This document shows positions 47,032 through 57,685 of a stretch of 64,000 nucleotides of DNA, in pieces. The notes beneath the pieces were generated by a model. It was not told the origin of the DNA. It did not search any database and saw only the letters and a program-made list of their open reading frames with translations. The stretch is from Mesorhizobium sp. M4B.F.Ca.ET.058.02.1.1 (GTDB lineage Bacteria; Pseudomonadota; Alphaproteobacteria; Rhizobiales; Rhizobiaceae): the NCBI RefSeq assembly GCF_003952505.1, contig NZ_CP034450.1, forward strand, positions 992,001 to 1,056,000. Direction: 5' to 3'. The position numbers were made by a program, and so were the translations under genes. Within the stretch, counting starts at the first letter, position 1, and each line of letters starts with the position of its first letter.

Positions 47032-48513
47032 ATGGATCAGGCTGTCGACAAGCCGGCGACAATTGCAGCGACGTCGCCGCTGACGGAGAGCGAGAAGAAC
47101 GCCATCATCGGCGGCGTGCTGTTGTCGATGCTGCTGGCAGCGCTCGACCAGACCATCGTCGCCCCGGCCATGCCGACGATGGCGCATTTGCTCGGCCATG
47201 CCGAATATCTGCCGTGGATCGTGACCGCCTATCTGCTCACCGCGACGGCTATGGCGCCACTTTATGGCAAGATTTCCGATGTTCATGGCCGCAGGCCAAC
47301 GCTCTACGCGGCGATCCTTATCTTTCTCGCCGGATCGCTGGTCAGCGCAATGGCGCCCAACATGCTGGTGCTAGTCGTCGGGCGCGCTATTCAGGGCGCC
47401 GGCGGGGGTGGCTTGTTCGCGCTGGCACAGACGGTGATCGGAGACCTCGTGCCGCCGCGTGAGCGGGCGCGTTACGCGGCCTGGATCGCGGGTACCTGGG
47501 CTGTCGCCAGCATAGCCGGGCCGCTTTTGGGCGGCACCTTCGCCGAACATCTGCACTGGTCGCTGATCTTCTGGATCAACCTGCCGCTCGGCCTGCTGGC
47601 CATGGCAATCATCAACAAGCCGCTGAAGAAGCTGCCGATCGCGGCAAAACATCATCGTATCGATGGTCTCGGCGCGGCGCTGCTGATAGCGACTACTGCC
47701 CTGCTGCTACTGGCGCTGAATTGGGGCGGCAGCGCCTACCCCTGGCTGTCGCGCGAAATCCTCGGGCTGCTCGCCTGTTCGGCGGTTATCTGGAGCGCTT
47801 TTGCGCTGTGGCTCATGCGCGCCGCCGAGCCGCTGATCTCGCTTGAGGTGCTCAGCAACCCGATCGTGCTGGCCGGCACCTTGTCCTTGTTCCTGCTGCA
47901 GGCCGCCAATATCGGCCTGGCGGTCTATCTGCCGGTCTACCTGCAGTCGATCGTCGGGCTTTCGGCCGGTGAATCGGGCATTGCGCTGCTCGGGCTGATG
48001 CTTGGCACTGTCGCCGGCGCGACGTTCAGCGGGCGCACGATACCGCGCTTCGTCCATTACAAGCGGATCGCCATGATCGGAGTGAGCTTCGCCATAGTCT
48101 GCCTTGGGGTGCTCAGCCTCGTCGCCGGGCATGCCTCCCTTTTGGTCGTTGAAATCCTGACGACCTGCATTGGCCTCGGCAGTGGGACGACGTTTCCGGT
48201 TGCGACTGTCTCGGTCCAGAACGCTGTCGATCAGGCGCATCTCGGTGTCGCCACGGGTGTGCTCACCTTCCTTCGTTCTTTGGGCAGCGCCCTTGGGGTG
48301 GCAATATTGGGCGCGGTCGCGCTGGGCTATGGCCTGCCATTGGCCGGCGAAGGCGCGCATTCAGCTGGCGCCGCCGCCTCTGCTGAAGCATTCATGATGA
48401 TCTTCCTCGTCGCGGCGGTAATCCTGCTGATGGCGCTTGCCGCGCTCGGGCTGATGCCGGAAAAGGCGCTTCGCGGCCATCTCGAAACCGCAGCCCCGGT
48501 GCTGGCCGAGTAG
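47032..48513 (+). CDS. MFS drug/proton antiporter, DHA2-type
   Basis: A 493-residue transporter with about 14 membrane helices. The DHA2 motif LDQTIVAPAMPTM is in helix 1, and GKISDVHGRRPTLYAAIL is the conserved loop 2-3 motif. Likely an exporter of small amphipathic compounds using the proton gradient. The ATG at 47032 is used; the open frame upstream is not homologous. It converges with the ferredoxin reductase gene (8 bp between stops). No TetR regulator is adjacent. Confidence 0.9.
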   Translation: MDQAVDKPATIAATSPLTESEKNAIIGGVLLSMLLAALDQTIVAPAMPTMAHLLGHAEYLPWIVTAYLLTATAMAPLYGKISDVHGRRPTLYAAILIFLAGSLVSAMAPNMLVLVVGRAIQGAGGGGLFALAQTVIGDLVPPRERARYAAWIAGTWAVASIAGPLLGGTFAEHLHWSLIFWINLPLGLLAMAIINKPLKKLPIAAKHHRIDGLGAALLIATTALLLLALNWGGSAYPWLSREILGLLACSAVIWSAFALWLMRAAEPLISLEVLSNPIVLAGTLSLFLLQAANIGLAVYLPVYLQSIVGLSAGESGIALLGLMLGTVAGATFSGRTIPRFVHYKRIAMIGVSFAIVCLGVLSLVAGHASLLVVEILTTCIGLGSGTTFPVATVSVQNAVDQAHLGVATGVLTFLRSLGSALGVAILGAVALGYGLPLAGEGAHSAGAAASAEAFMMIFLVAAVILLMALAALGLMPEKALRGHLETAAPVLAE

Positions 48514-48521
48514 CGAAGCCT

Positions 48522-49960
<1,439 letters not shown>

Positions 49961-50149
49961 TTGTCACCTGAAGGGGAGTTCCAGCCGAGATAATCACTCC
50001 GGCGGACAAGTCAACTGCGGCGCGAAAACGCCGCGCCGTGACGTTTTTTCGGAAATCCGGCCAAAGCGCGTCCGGCGGGCGCCGCGCTTAGGTTGTTGTT
50101 TCGCACATGTCGCCATCCCGGGACCGCCGCACACCTTTGAGCGATTGTC

Positions 50150-50518
50150 CTAGCGGCTGATGGCGGCAATGAAATCGCGCACTTCCTCGATTAGCACGCC
50201 GAGCCGCTTGAGGGTCTTGATGTCTTCGGGCTGGCCTTCGACGGCCGCGGCGCAATCGGCGATTGCAAACGCACCCACTCCGCGCGCCGAGCCCTTCAGC
50301 CCATGCGCCAGGAGCAGCCTCTCCTTGACGTCCGCGTCGAGGATCTTGTCGCGCACGGCAAGCGCCTGCTGTACGAACAACGCCAGCACCTCCTGCTCGA
50401 GAACGCGATCGCCCATCGTCTGGCGCGAAAGATGCGCGAGATCCACAGGTCGTGACTGGGCCGTTCCCGAAACGTCGCCGCCGGGCATGGAAAAGGCAAT
50501 GCCGCTTTCGCCGCGCAT
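50150..50518 (-). CDS. histidine-phosphotransfer (HPt) domain protein
   Basis: A 122-residue protein consisting of a single HPt four-helix bundle. The phosphorylatable histidine is His72 in RLLLAHGLKGSARGVGA. It should relay phosphate between a hybrid kinase and a response regulator. The start at 50518 is followed by about 20 disordered residues. It is divergent from the giant gpr gene across a 290-bp region. It lacks the second domain of ChpT, so it is a different class of relay protein. Confidence 0.88.
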   Translation of the reverse strand: MRGESGIAFSMPGGDVSGTAQSRPVDLAHLSRQTMGDRVLEQEVLALFVQQALAVRDKILDADVKERLLLAHGLKGSARGVGAFAIADCAAAVEGQPEDIKTLKRLGVLIEEVRDFIAAISR

Positions 50519-50806
50519 GGATATTGCAGCTCCTAGGTGTCTGACTGCCTGGAAAACTAGGCGAATCCCGTAGCAAACGGGTTAATGATTGGTCTGAAAA
50601 AATGTTGACAGGGAGGCGCCGAAATCACGTCTCCGTTAACCCTATATTTAAAGTTTTACGTATCGCCCAGAATGCAGGTTTTCTTTACCCCTGTGTGTCA
50701 TTACGATACGAGGGTCCATTTTCAGCCTCCTGCGTGGGATAAGACAAGCCAGAATCTCGGGCCAAAATCATAAGTTCCTCGGCAGCTAGTACAGGGTAGC
50801 GAAGGC

Positions 50807-53800
50807 ATGGCGAAGAAACCAACGACACGAACTCTCGACAGCGACGTAGCCAAGGAACTCGAACGGGCGCTCGACCTGGATTTGAGCGTAGAGGGAGATG
50901 GCGACGGCGGCCTCGATATGGCGGCGTCGATGGAAGACCTGGAAGCGCAGATTTCAGCCGCGGCTGACGAGCTGGCGCGCGAAGGGCGCAGCCAGAAGGA
51001 GGAGCCGGCGGTCGTTCAGAACCAGAACGCAAAACCAGCACACAACACGCAGCCGGCGGCGAAGCCCAAGCCGGCCGAGTTGCGTCCGGTTGAAACGCGC
51101 AACGGCGCGCAGCCGGCCGGCTTCACCCCGGCCAATGATGACCGCCAGAAGGATTATCGCACGCTGCTGCACGGTCTCAACCGGCGCGCGTCGAGCACCA
51201 TCTACTGGGTCGTGGCGTTCATTTCGCTGGCCTGGATCGCCGGCGCCGGCGGCCTGGCCAACCTCCTGTTCGGCCCGGGCATCTGGAAAATCCGCACCGT
51301 CGACCAGTTCTTCGCCCGCCCCGAGCTGATCGGCCTCGCGGTCGCGGCGATCATCCCCGTCATTTTGTTCTGGGCGTTCGCGGCGATGGTGCGCCGGGCC
51401 CAGGAGATGCGCATTGCGGCGCAGTCGATGACGGAAGTGGCCTTCCGCCTGGCCGAGCCGGAGAACCTTGCCCAGGACCGCGTCATGATGATCGGTCAGG
51501 CCGTGCGCCGCGAGGTGGCGGCGATGGGCGAAGGCATCGAACGCACGCTGGCGCGTGCCGTCGAGCTGGAAACGCTGGTGCACAGCGAAGTCAACCAGAT
51601 CGAGCGGTCCTATTCGGAGAACGAAGCCCGCATCCGCTCGCTGGTCGACGGTCTCGGCAGCGAGCGCGAAGCCGTCGTCACCCATGCCGAGCGCGTCCGC
51701 GCCTCGATAGCCAGCGCGCATGAGACGCTTAGGGACGAGATCGGCTCGGCCAGCGACATCATCCGCGACTCGATCCTCAATGCCTCGACCAAGCTGTCGA
51801 TGACGATCAACAATTCCGGCGACACGCTGATCGACCGCATCAACGAGAGCTCGATGTCGATCTTCGATTCTGTCGAAGGCCGGCTCGATACGATCACCGA
51901 CCGGCTGTCGACCTCGGGCGAGGCCTTCGCCAGCCTGCTCGATACGCGTATCGCCAAGCTGACCGACACCACCGACGGCCTCACCCGGTCGCTGACCGAC
52001 CTGCTCGACGACCGCACCAGCGGCATGGTTTCGCTGCTCGGCGGCGCCGCTCGCACGCTGAGCTCCGAGTTCGAAAACAGCCTCAGCGGCATAGAGCGCA
52101 CGCTGGCCGAGCGCGGCCAGGCTTTGATCAGCGAATTCCAGACCCGCGCCGAAGCGCTCGACACCGGCACTCAGAAACTCAACGCCGCGCTCGAGGCGCG
52201 CGCGCGCCAGATCAACGAGACGCTGGTCGAACGCGCACGCGAGATCGCCCACACTTTCGCCGAGAGCAAGGACCAGCTGTCGGCGATGATCGACCAGGGC
52301 AAGACCCAGATCGGCGCGGACATGGCCGACATCGTCTCGTCAACCTCCTCCATGCTCGAGGCCCGCGCCAGCGACTTCGCCGGCCGCATGGAAGCCGCCC
52401 GCCATGTCGTGTCGCGTTCCTTCGACAGCGACATCCAGCGGCTCGCGGATGCCCGCGTCGGCATCGAGGAAGCGGTGGAGAACCACAGCCGCAAGCTCTC
52501 GGAAAGCCGTGACCGCATGGCTGCCGCCATGCAGGCCGACCTGGCGACGTTCGCCGAAAGCCGCGCCGGAATCGATGCAGCCGTGACCGACCAGGTGCAG
52601 AAGCTGGCGGAAGGCCGCAACCTTATCGCTCGCGCGCTGGAAGAGGATCTGCGCAAGGTCAACGAATCGCGCGCCGCCATCGACGCATCGCTCGGCAGCC
52701 ATCTGGAGCAGCTCGAAGAGGGTCGCAACCGGCTTGCCCAGGCTTTGAATGAAGACTCAGGAAAACTCGTGCAAGCCCGTACGATCATTGATGAAATGGT
52801 TGCCGGGCATGTCGGGAAGCTCGCCGAGGGGCGCAACATTCTGTCGCGTGCCCTGGAAGCCGATCTCAGCAAGCTGGCCGACAGCCGCGCCAGCATTGAT
52901 GGGCTGGTCGCCGGCCAGGTCGAGAAGATCGGCGAAGGCCGCTCCGTGCTTGCCAAGGCGCTCGAGACCGACATCATCGGCATCAGGAACCTGATCGAGA
53001 CCCACTCCGCCAAGCTCGCCGAAGACAGGGGTGAGCTCAGCCGTTCGCTGGAGAGCGACCTGTCGGGCATCAGGAACCTGATCGAGGGTCATTCCGTCAG
53101 GCTGGCCGACGACCGCAGCTTGCTGTCGCAGACGCTCGAAGCCGACCTCGCCAAGCTGGCGGAGGGCCGGGCCAGCATCGACGGGCTGGTCGCAGGCCAG
53201 GTCGAAAAGCTCGCCGAGGGCCGCGATATCCTCAAGCGCGCGCTCGAGGCCGATATCAGCACGATCAAGGGCGCCATCGCCGGTCATTCCGAGCGGGTCG
53301 CGGAAGAGCGCAGCCAGCTATCCAAGGCCCTGGAAGCCGATCTGCAGAACGTCAACAGCCTGATAGCGGATCACACGAACCGGCTCGTCCAGGATCGCTC
53401 GACGCTGTCGCAGGCCCTGCAGGACGACCTGCAGAACGTGAACGGCATCATGGCCGATCACCAGAACCGGCTGGTCCAGGACCGTTCGACGCTGGCCAAG
53501 GCGCTTGAGGACGACCTCGCCAAGCTGGCTGAGAGCCGCTCCAGCATTGACGGGCTGGTCGCCGGCCAAGTCGAGAAGCTTGCCGAGGGCCGCGATATCC
53601 TCAAGCGCGCCCTGGAAGCCGATCTCAACACGATCCGCAGCGCGATTGCCGACCAGTCGCAGAAACTCACCGACAACCGCGCGGAATTCGCACGCGTGCT
53701 GGAAGCCGATCTGGAGAACGTCAACGGCCTTCTCCAGGGCCACAGCGACAGGCTTGCCCAGGATCGATCGGCGCTTTCCAAGGCGCTCGAGGACGATCTC

Positions 53801-56800
53801 GCCAAGCTGGCCGAGAGCCGCTCCAGCATCGACGGGCTGGTCGCTGGCCAGGTCGAGAAGCTTGCCGAGGGTCGCGATATCCTCAAACGCGCCCTGGAAG
53901 CGGACCTGCAGAAGCTCGCCGCGGGCCGCAGCGAGATCGACGACATCATCGCCGGTCATGTTGGCAAGCTGGCCGAAGGCCGAGACATGCTGTCCCGTGC
54001 GCTGGAAGACGATCTGGCGAAGCTCGTCGACACGCGCAAGGACGTCGACCGTTCGCTGTCCGGCCATATCGACCAGATCGCAGCCAGGAGCGGCGACATC
54101 TCGGCATCGATCGCCGCCGATGTCGAGAAGATCGAACAGGCCTTCAACCGGCAGACCGGCATCATCGAGGAACGCGCCGGAACCATGGAACGTGCGCTGT
54201 CGACCGGCGTCGACAATGTCCGCAACGTGCTGGAGAAGAGCGCGGTCTTCGTCGCCGGCGCCCTGCGCGAGAAGGTCATGGAGGTCACCAGCGTCCTGCA
54301 CGAACAGGCGGGGCAGGCCTTCAGCGATGCCGACCGCAAGATCGCCGAACGCGCAGAACAGACCTCGTCGGCCCTGCTCGCCAGGGCCGAGGACATCGCG
54401 CGCGCCTTCGAGGACGCCGATCGCCGCCTGCATGCGCGTGCAGAGGACACCACCAGCGCGCTGCTTGCCCGCCACGACGACATATCGAGTTCGATGCTCG
54501 CCCGTGCCCAGGAGACCGCCGATCAGCTGGCCGCACGCGCCAGTGAGATCGCCGGCACCTTCGACGCGGCGGACCAGAAGCTGGTTGCACGTGCGGTTGA
54601 AACGGCGCAGTCGCTGGCAGCCCGCGCCGGCGACATCCTGCGCAATTTCGAGGGCGCCGACGAACGGCTGAGCATGCGCATCGGCGAGTCGGCCGAAGCG
54701 CTTGCCGCACGCGCCTCGGATCTCGGCCGCATCTTCGATGCCGCCGACCAGCATCTGATCTCGCGCATCGCCGAAGGTTCGGAAGCCTTGTCGTCGCGTG
54801 CATCGGAGATCGCCCGCATCTTCGACGATGCGGATCAGCGTCTGGTCGCCCGCATCGCCGACAGCACCACCACCATCGGCGGCCACGCCGAGACCATCGT
54901 CGGGGCTTTCGCCAGCACCGAGCAGCGGGTCGCCGACCGCGCGCGCCAGACCGGCCAGGAATTGGCCGTCCATGCCCGCGAGATCGAGCAGGCGCTGGCC
55001 GGTGCCGACGAGCGACTGGCGTCCAATGCAGCGGCAGCCGCGGCCCGGATCGAAGAGCAGGTCTCCGGCGTCGAAAATCGTCTCGCCTACACCGCGGAAA
55101 CGATGGGCCAGAAGCTCAGCGAGCAGGTTTCGAGCGCGGAGGCGCAACTCATTTCGCGCGCCAACGTGATCGCGGAGACCTTCACCGCCGTCGGCCAGCA
55201 TATCGGCCAGAGCACCAACGACGCCGCCAAGACAATCGGCGCCAACACCCGCGAGCTCAACACGATGCTCGCGGCGCGCTCGGCCGAGATGTCGAGGATC
55301 CTCGACGAGACGGCCAAGCCACTGGTCGAGCGCTTCGCCCAGGGTGGCTCGGAGCTGCAGCGGAGCATGGAAGAGGTTACCGAGCGGGCGACCGAGAAGC
55401 TGCGCAGCGAAAACGCAGCGCTCGTCAACGCGCTCGCCAGCCGCACGGCCGAGACCCTCTCGGCCGTCGAGGGCGCGCGCTCGACGCTCGCCGACAGCGT
55501 CGCCGAGCTCATCGGCCGCCTGAGCACCTCCAGCGCCCAGCTCGGTCAGCTGATCGATCAGGCGGCGGTCAATCTCGGCCATGTCGAGGAGCGGCTCACC
55601 GGAAGCACGCAGAGCTTCGCGACGACCACGGAGAAGGCCGCGCAGACGTTCGCCAGCTCGGCGCGCCTGGTCGATTCCAATACGACCCGGCTCACCGACC
55701 TGTCGTCGGCCACGCTGCGCGAGGTCGCATCGATCGCTACCAAGTTCGACGAGCACAGCCGGTTGCTCTCCAGCGCCTCGGACCTGCTCAGTTCCGCGCA
55801 GAGCAATCTCGAGCACACGCTGGAACGGCAGTCGTCGCTGGACGACCTCGCGGTCGGCCTGGTCAAGAAGTCGGAGGACCTCGAAAAGGTCATGCGTTCG
55901 TTCGAGAACCTGGTCGGCCAGACGATGCAGAACGCCGAGGGACGGACTATGGAATCGGCGGAAAAGATCCGCACCGCCATCGCCGAGGTGGTCGAATCGG
56001 CGACCAAGCGTTTCGCCGACGCGACCGAGGAGATGCGGCGCACCGCCGGTTCGATCAAGAGCGAGCTCGACCTGACGCGTGCCGAGCTCAAGAAGGGCGT
56101 CATCGAGATGCCGGAAGAGGCCAAGGAATCGACCTCGGCCATACGTCGGGCCGTTTCCGAGCAGATCAACGCGCTCAAGGAGCTCTCCGACATCGTCGCG
56201 AAGTCCGGCCGCAGCGGCAGCGACTCCTCGGAGCCGCGCAGCCTGCGCCCCGCTCCTCAGGCGCCGGCCCGTCCGGCCGAGCCGCCGCGCCGGCCGCCGG
56301 CTCAGCAGCAGCAGCAGCCCGAGCGCCGGGCTCCGCAGGCGCCGCTGGGTGAAACGACCTTGCGCGGCACGCTCGACCTCGAGCGTCCGGCCGAAGCGGC
56401 CCCGCGCCGCGAGCCCAATGGCCGCACGCCGCAAGGCGGCTGGGTGCGCGATCTCCTGACCGGGGCGTCTCGTGAAGAGGAGCTGAGGCCGGCGGCGCCG
56501 GCGGAAGCGCCGCGTCCGGCTCCGGCCCAGCGTTCGCCGCTGCATGTCGTGGAATCGCTTAACTCGCTGTCGGTCGACATCGCGCGCGCCATCGACCACG
56601 ACGCCTCGATCGAGCTGTGGAACCGCTACCGGCGCGGCGAGCGTGACGTGTTCACGCGGCGCCTCTACACGCTGAAGGGCCAGCAAACCTTCGACGAGAT
56701 CCGCCGCAAGTACCAAGCCGAGGCGGAGTTCCGCGCCGCCGTCGACCGCTACTGCGACGATTTCGAGAAGCTGCTCAAGGACGTGTCGCGCAACGACCGC

Positions 56801-56887
56801 GACAACATCATGGCGCAGACCTACCTGACCTCGGACACCGGCAAGGTCTACACCATGCTGGCCCATGCCAGCGGCCGCCTGCACTGA
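50807..56887 (+). CDS. gpr: giant coiled-coil membrane protein, GPR/RgsE growth-pole ring homologue
   Basis: A 2026-residue protein. An N-terminal disordered part (about 1-120) is followed by two membrane helices near residues 130-155 and 173-195, then about 1600 residues of helical repeats and a short C-terminal globular domain (VESLNSLSVDIARAIDHDAS ... YTMLAHASGRLH). Between about 540 and 1100 the repeat unit is 29 residues (IRNLIEGHSVRLADDRSLLS type) or 36 residues (with an added LAESRSS heptad); between about 1170 and 1420 the 29-residue unit is FDAADQHLISRIAEGSEALS type. Architecture and size match GPR of Agrobacterium and RgsE of Sinorhizobium, which form a ring at the growth pole. The function is inferred from the family. 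Confidence 0.82.
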   Translation: MAKKPTTRTLDSDVAKELERALDLDLSVEGDGDGGLDMAASMEDLEAQISAAADELAREGRSQKEEPAVVQNQNAKPAHNTQPAAKPKPAELRPVETRNGAQPAGFTPANDDRQKDYRTLLHGLNRRASSTIYWVVAFISLAWIAGAGGLANLLFGPGIWKIRTVDQFFARPELIGLAVAAIIPVILFWAFAAMVRRAQEMRIAAQSMTEVAFRLAEPENLAQDRVMMIGQAVRREVAAMGEGIERTLARAVELETLVHSEVNQIERSYSENEARIRSLVDGLGSEREAVVTHAERVRASIASAHETLRDEIGSASDIIRDSILNASTKLSMTINNSGDTLIDRINESSMSIFDSVEGRLDTITDRLSTSGEAFASLLDTRIAKLTDTTDGLTRSLTDLLDDRTSGMVSLLGGAARTLSSEFENSLSGIERTLAERGQALISEFQTRAEALDTGTQKLNAALEARARQINETLVERAREIAHTFAESKDQLSAMIDQGKTQIGADMADIVSSTSSMLEARASDFAGRMEAARHVVSRSFDSDIQRLADARVGIEEAVENHSRKLSESRDRMAAAMQADLATFAESRAGIDAAVTDQVQKLAEGRNLIARALEEDLRKVNESRAAIDASLGSHLEQLEEGRNRLAQALNEDSGKLVQARTIIDEMVAGHVGKLAEGRNILSRALEADLSKLADSRASIDGLVAGQVEKIGEGRSVLAKALETDIIGIRNLIETHSAKLAEDRGELSRSLESDLSGIRNLIEGHSVRLADDRSLLSQTLEADLAKLAEGRASIDGLVAGQVEKLAEGRDILKRALEADISTIKGAIAGHSERVAEERSQLSKALEADLQNVNSLIADHTNRLVQDRSTLSQALQDDLQNVNGIMADHQNRLVQDRSTLAKALEDDLAKLAESRSSIDGLVAGQVEKLAEGRDILKRALEADLNTIRSAIADQSQKLTDNRAEFARVLEADLENVNGLLQGHSDRLAQDRSALSKALEDDLAKLAESRSSIDGLVAGQVEKLAEGRDILKRALEADLQKLAAGRSEIDDIIAGHVGKLAEGRDMLSRALEDDLAKLVDTRKDVDRSLSGHIDQIAARSGDISASIAADVEKIEQAFNRQTGIIEERAGTMERALSTGVDNVRNVLEKSAVFVAGALREKVMEVTSVLHEQAGQAFSDADRKIAERAEQTSSALLARAEDIARAFEDADRRLHARAEDTTSALLARHDDISSSMLARAQETADQLAARASEIAGTFDAADQKLVARAVETAQSLAARAGDILRNFEGADERLSMRIGESAEALAARASDLGRIFDAADQHLISRIAEGSEALSSRASEIARIFDDADQRLVARIADSTTTIGGHAETIVGAFASTEQRVADRARQTGQELAVHAREIEQALAGADERLASNAAAAAARIEEQVSGVENRLAYTAETMGQKLSEQVSSAEAQLISRANVIAETFTAVGQHIGQSTNDAAKTIGANTRELNTMLAARSAEMSRILDETAKPLVERFAQGGSELQRSMEEVTERATEKLRSENAALVNALASRTAETLSAVEGARSTLADSVAELIGRLSTSSAQLGQLIDQAAVNLGHVEERLTGSTQSFATTTEKAAQTFASSARLVDSNTTRLTDLSSATLREVASIATKFDEHSRLLSSASDLLSSAQSNLEHTLERQSSLDDLAVGLVKKSEDLEKVMRSFENLVGQTMQNAEGRTMESAEKIRTAIAEVVESATKRFADATEEMRRTAGSIKSELDLTRAELKKGVIEMPEEAKESTSAIRRAVSEQINALKELSDIVAKSGRSGSDSSEPRSLRPAPQAPARPAEPPRRPPAQQQQQPERRAPQAPLGETTLRGTLDLERPAEAAPRREPNGRTPQGGWVRDLLTGASREEELRPAAPAEAPRPAPAQRSPLHVVESLNSLSVDIARAIDHDASIELWNRYRRGERDVFTRRLYTLKGQQTFDEIRRKYQAEAEFRAAVDRYCDDFEKLLKDVSRNDRDNIMAQTYLTSDTGKVYTMLAHASGRLH

Positions 56888-56904
56888 GCGGCTTCGTCAG
56901 GAAA

Positions 56905-56935
56905 AGAAAAAAGCGGGCCATGGCCCGCTTTTTTT
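56905..56935. terminator. bidirectional terminator between gpr and the lipoprotein gene
   Basis: AAGCGGGCCA / TGGCCCGCTT (56911-56930) is a 10-bp perfect palindrome flanked by an A-run (56907-56912) on the left and T7 (56929-56935) on the right. It can terminate transcription from gpr (+) and from the lipid-transport operon (-). Confidence 0.9.
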
Positions 56936-56994
56936 GTGCTTGATGATATCGAAGCAATGCCCCGCCGGGCGTGTGCAGTGCCCCGACCGAATCG

Positions 56995-57603
56995 TCAGAT
57001 CAGCGAATCCGTCCAGCGCACAATGTCCTTGGCGGCCTGGCCGAAGGCGCTGTCCAGCGCGCTGACGTAAGCGGCGTTGCCGCCGCCCGAGACCGGCGCG
57101 CTCGCCGTAAAGCTCTTGGCGGCGCGCACCTCGCCATTGCGGTCGTTGAGGAGGCGCACGAACAGCTCGACCTCGGCATGCTCGCCGCCATTGACGCGCA
57201 CTTCGAAGGTCCGGACCTCGACGATGATCCGATAGTCGATCGCCAGCCCCTCGCCCGGCTTGCCGACGCCGGCAAAGCTGCCGGATCGCTGGAAGGTTTC
57301 CGCGAGCCTGGCCTGCACGATCAGCGGCAAGCGGTCGGCCCACTGCGCCCCCTTCAGGTACTGGATCGACAGATCGGATGGCCTGATGACGATGTTCTGG
57401 CTGTCCAGCGCCTTGAGCGCCGACGGCTCAGTGATCAGGATCTGCCGGCGGCTGTGGCCACGTACGTCGATCGACGGCGCCGACAGCTCGAACGTGTCGA
57501 GCGGCGCCGGCTTGGCGCCGAGCGCCGCGCAGCCGGCCAGCGAGAGCGCAAGCAGCGCCGCAGCCGATGTCATCCCAACCGACCTTGCCCAAACCGACGT
57601 CAC
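56995..57603 (-). CDS. ABC-type transport auxiliary lipoprotein (PqiC-like)
   Basis: A 202-residue lipoprotein. The lipobox is LSLAGCAALGAKPAPLDTFE, and the domain QILITEPSALKALDSQNIVI ... IQYLKGAQWADRLPLIVQAR is the ABC_trans_aux fold found in PqiC and related outer-membrane partners of MCE systems. GTG at 57603 is chosen as start because it gives an n-region with Arg before the hydrophobic leader; an ATG at 57573 would have no basic residue. It is the last gene of the mla-type operon, 82 bp after the MCE gene. Confidence 0.85.
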   Translation of the reverse strand: MTSVWARSVGMTSAAALLALSLAGCAALGAKPAPLDTFELSAPSIDVRGHSRRQILITEPSALKALDSQNIVIRPSDLSIQYLKGAQWADRLPLIVQARLAETFQRSGSFAGVGKPGEGLAIDYRIIVEVRTFEVRVNGGEHAEVELFVRLLNDRNGEVRAAKSFTASAPVSGGGNAAYVSALDSAFGQAAKDIVRWTDSLI

Positions 57604-57685
57604 GCGCGAGCCCCGTTGTCCCCAGATCGTAAGATCAACCCGCAATTGCGGTCTTTTCTGTTCTTGAGGCGGGCGAAGATCGAAG

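Noticed and set aside
50605..50633. TTGACA with a -10 for gpr
   Set aside because: TTGACA is perfect but the position 17 bp downstream reads CGTCTC, not a -10 box.
53318..56884. A 1188-codon open frame antisense to gpr
   Set aside because: It mirrors the strongly biased, repetitive GPR codons; its translation is Arg/Gly/Asp-rich and repeats the same period. No start signal or homology.
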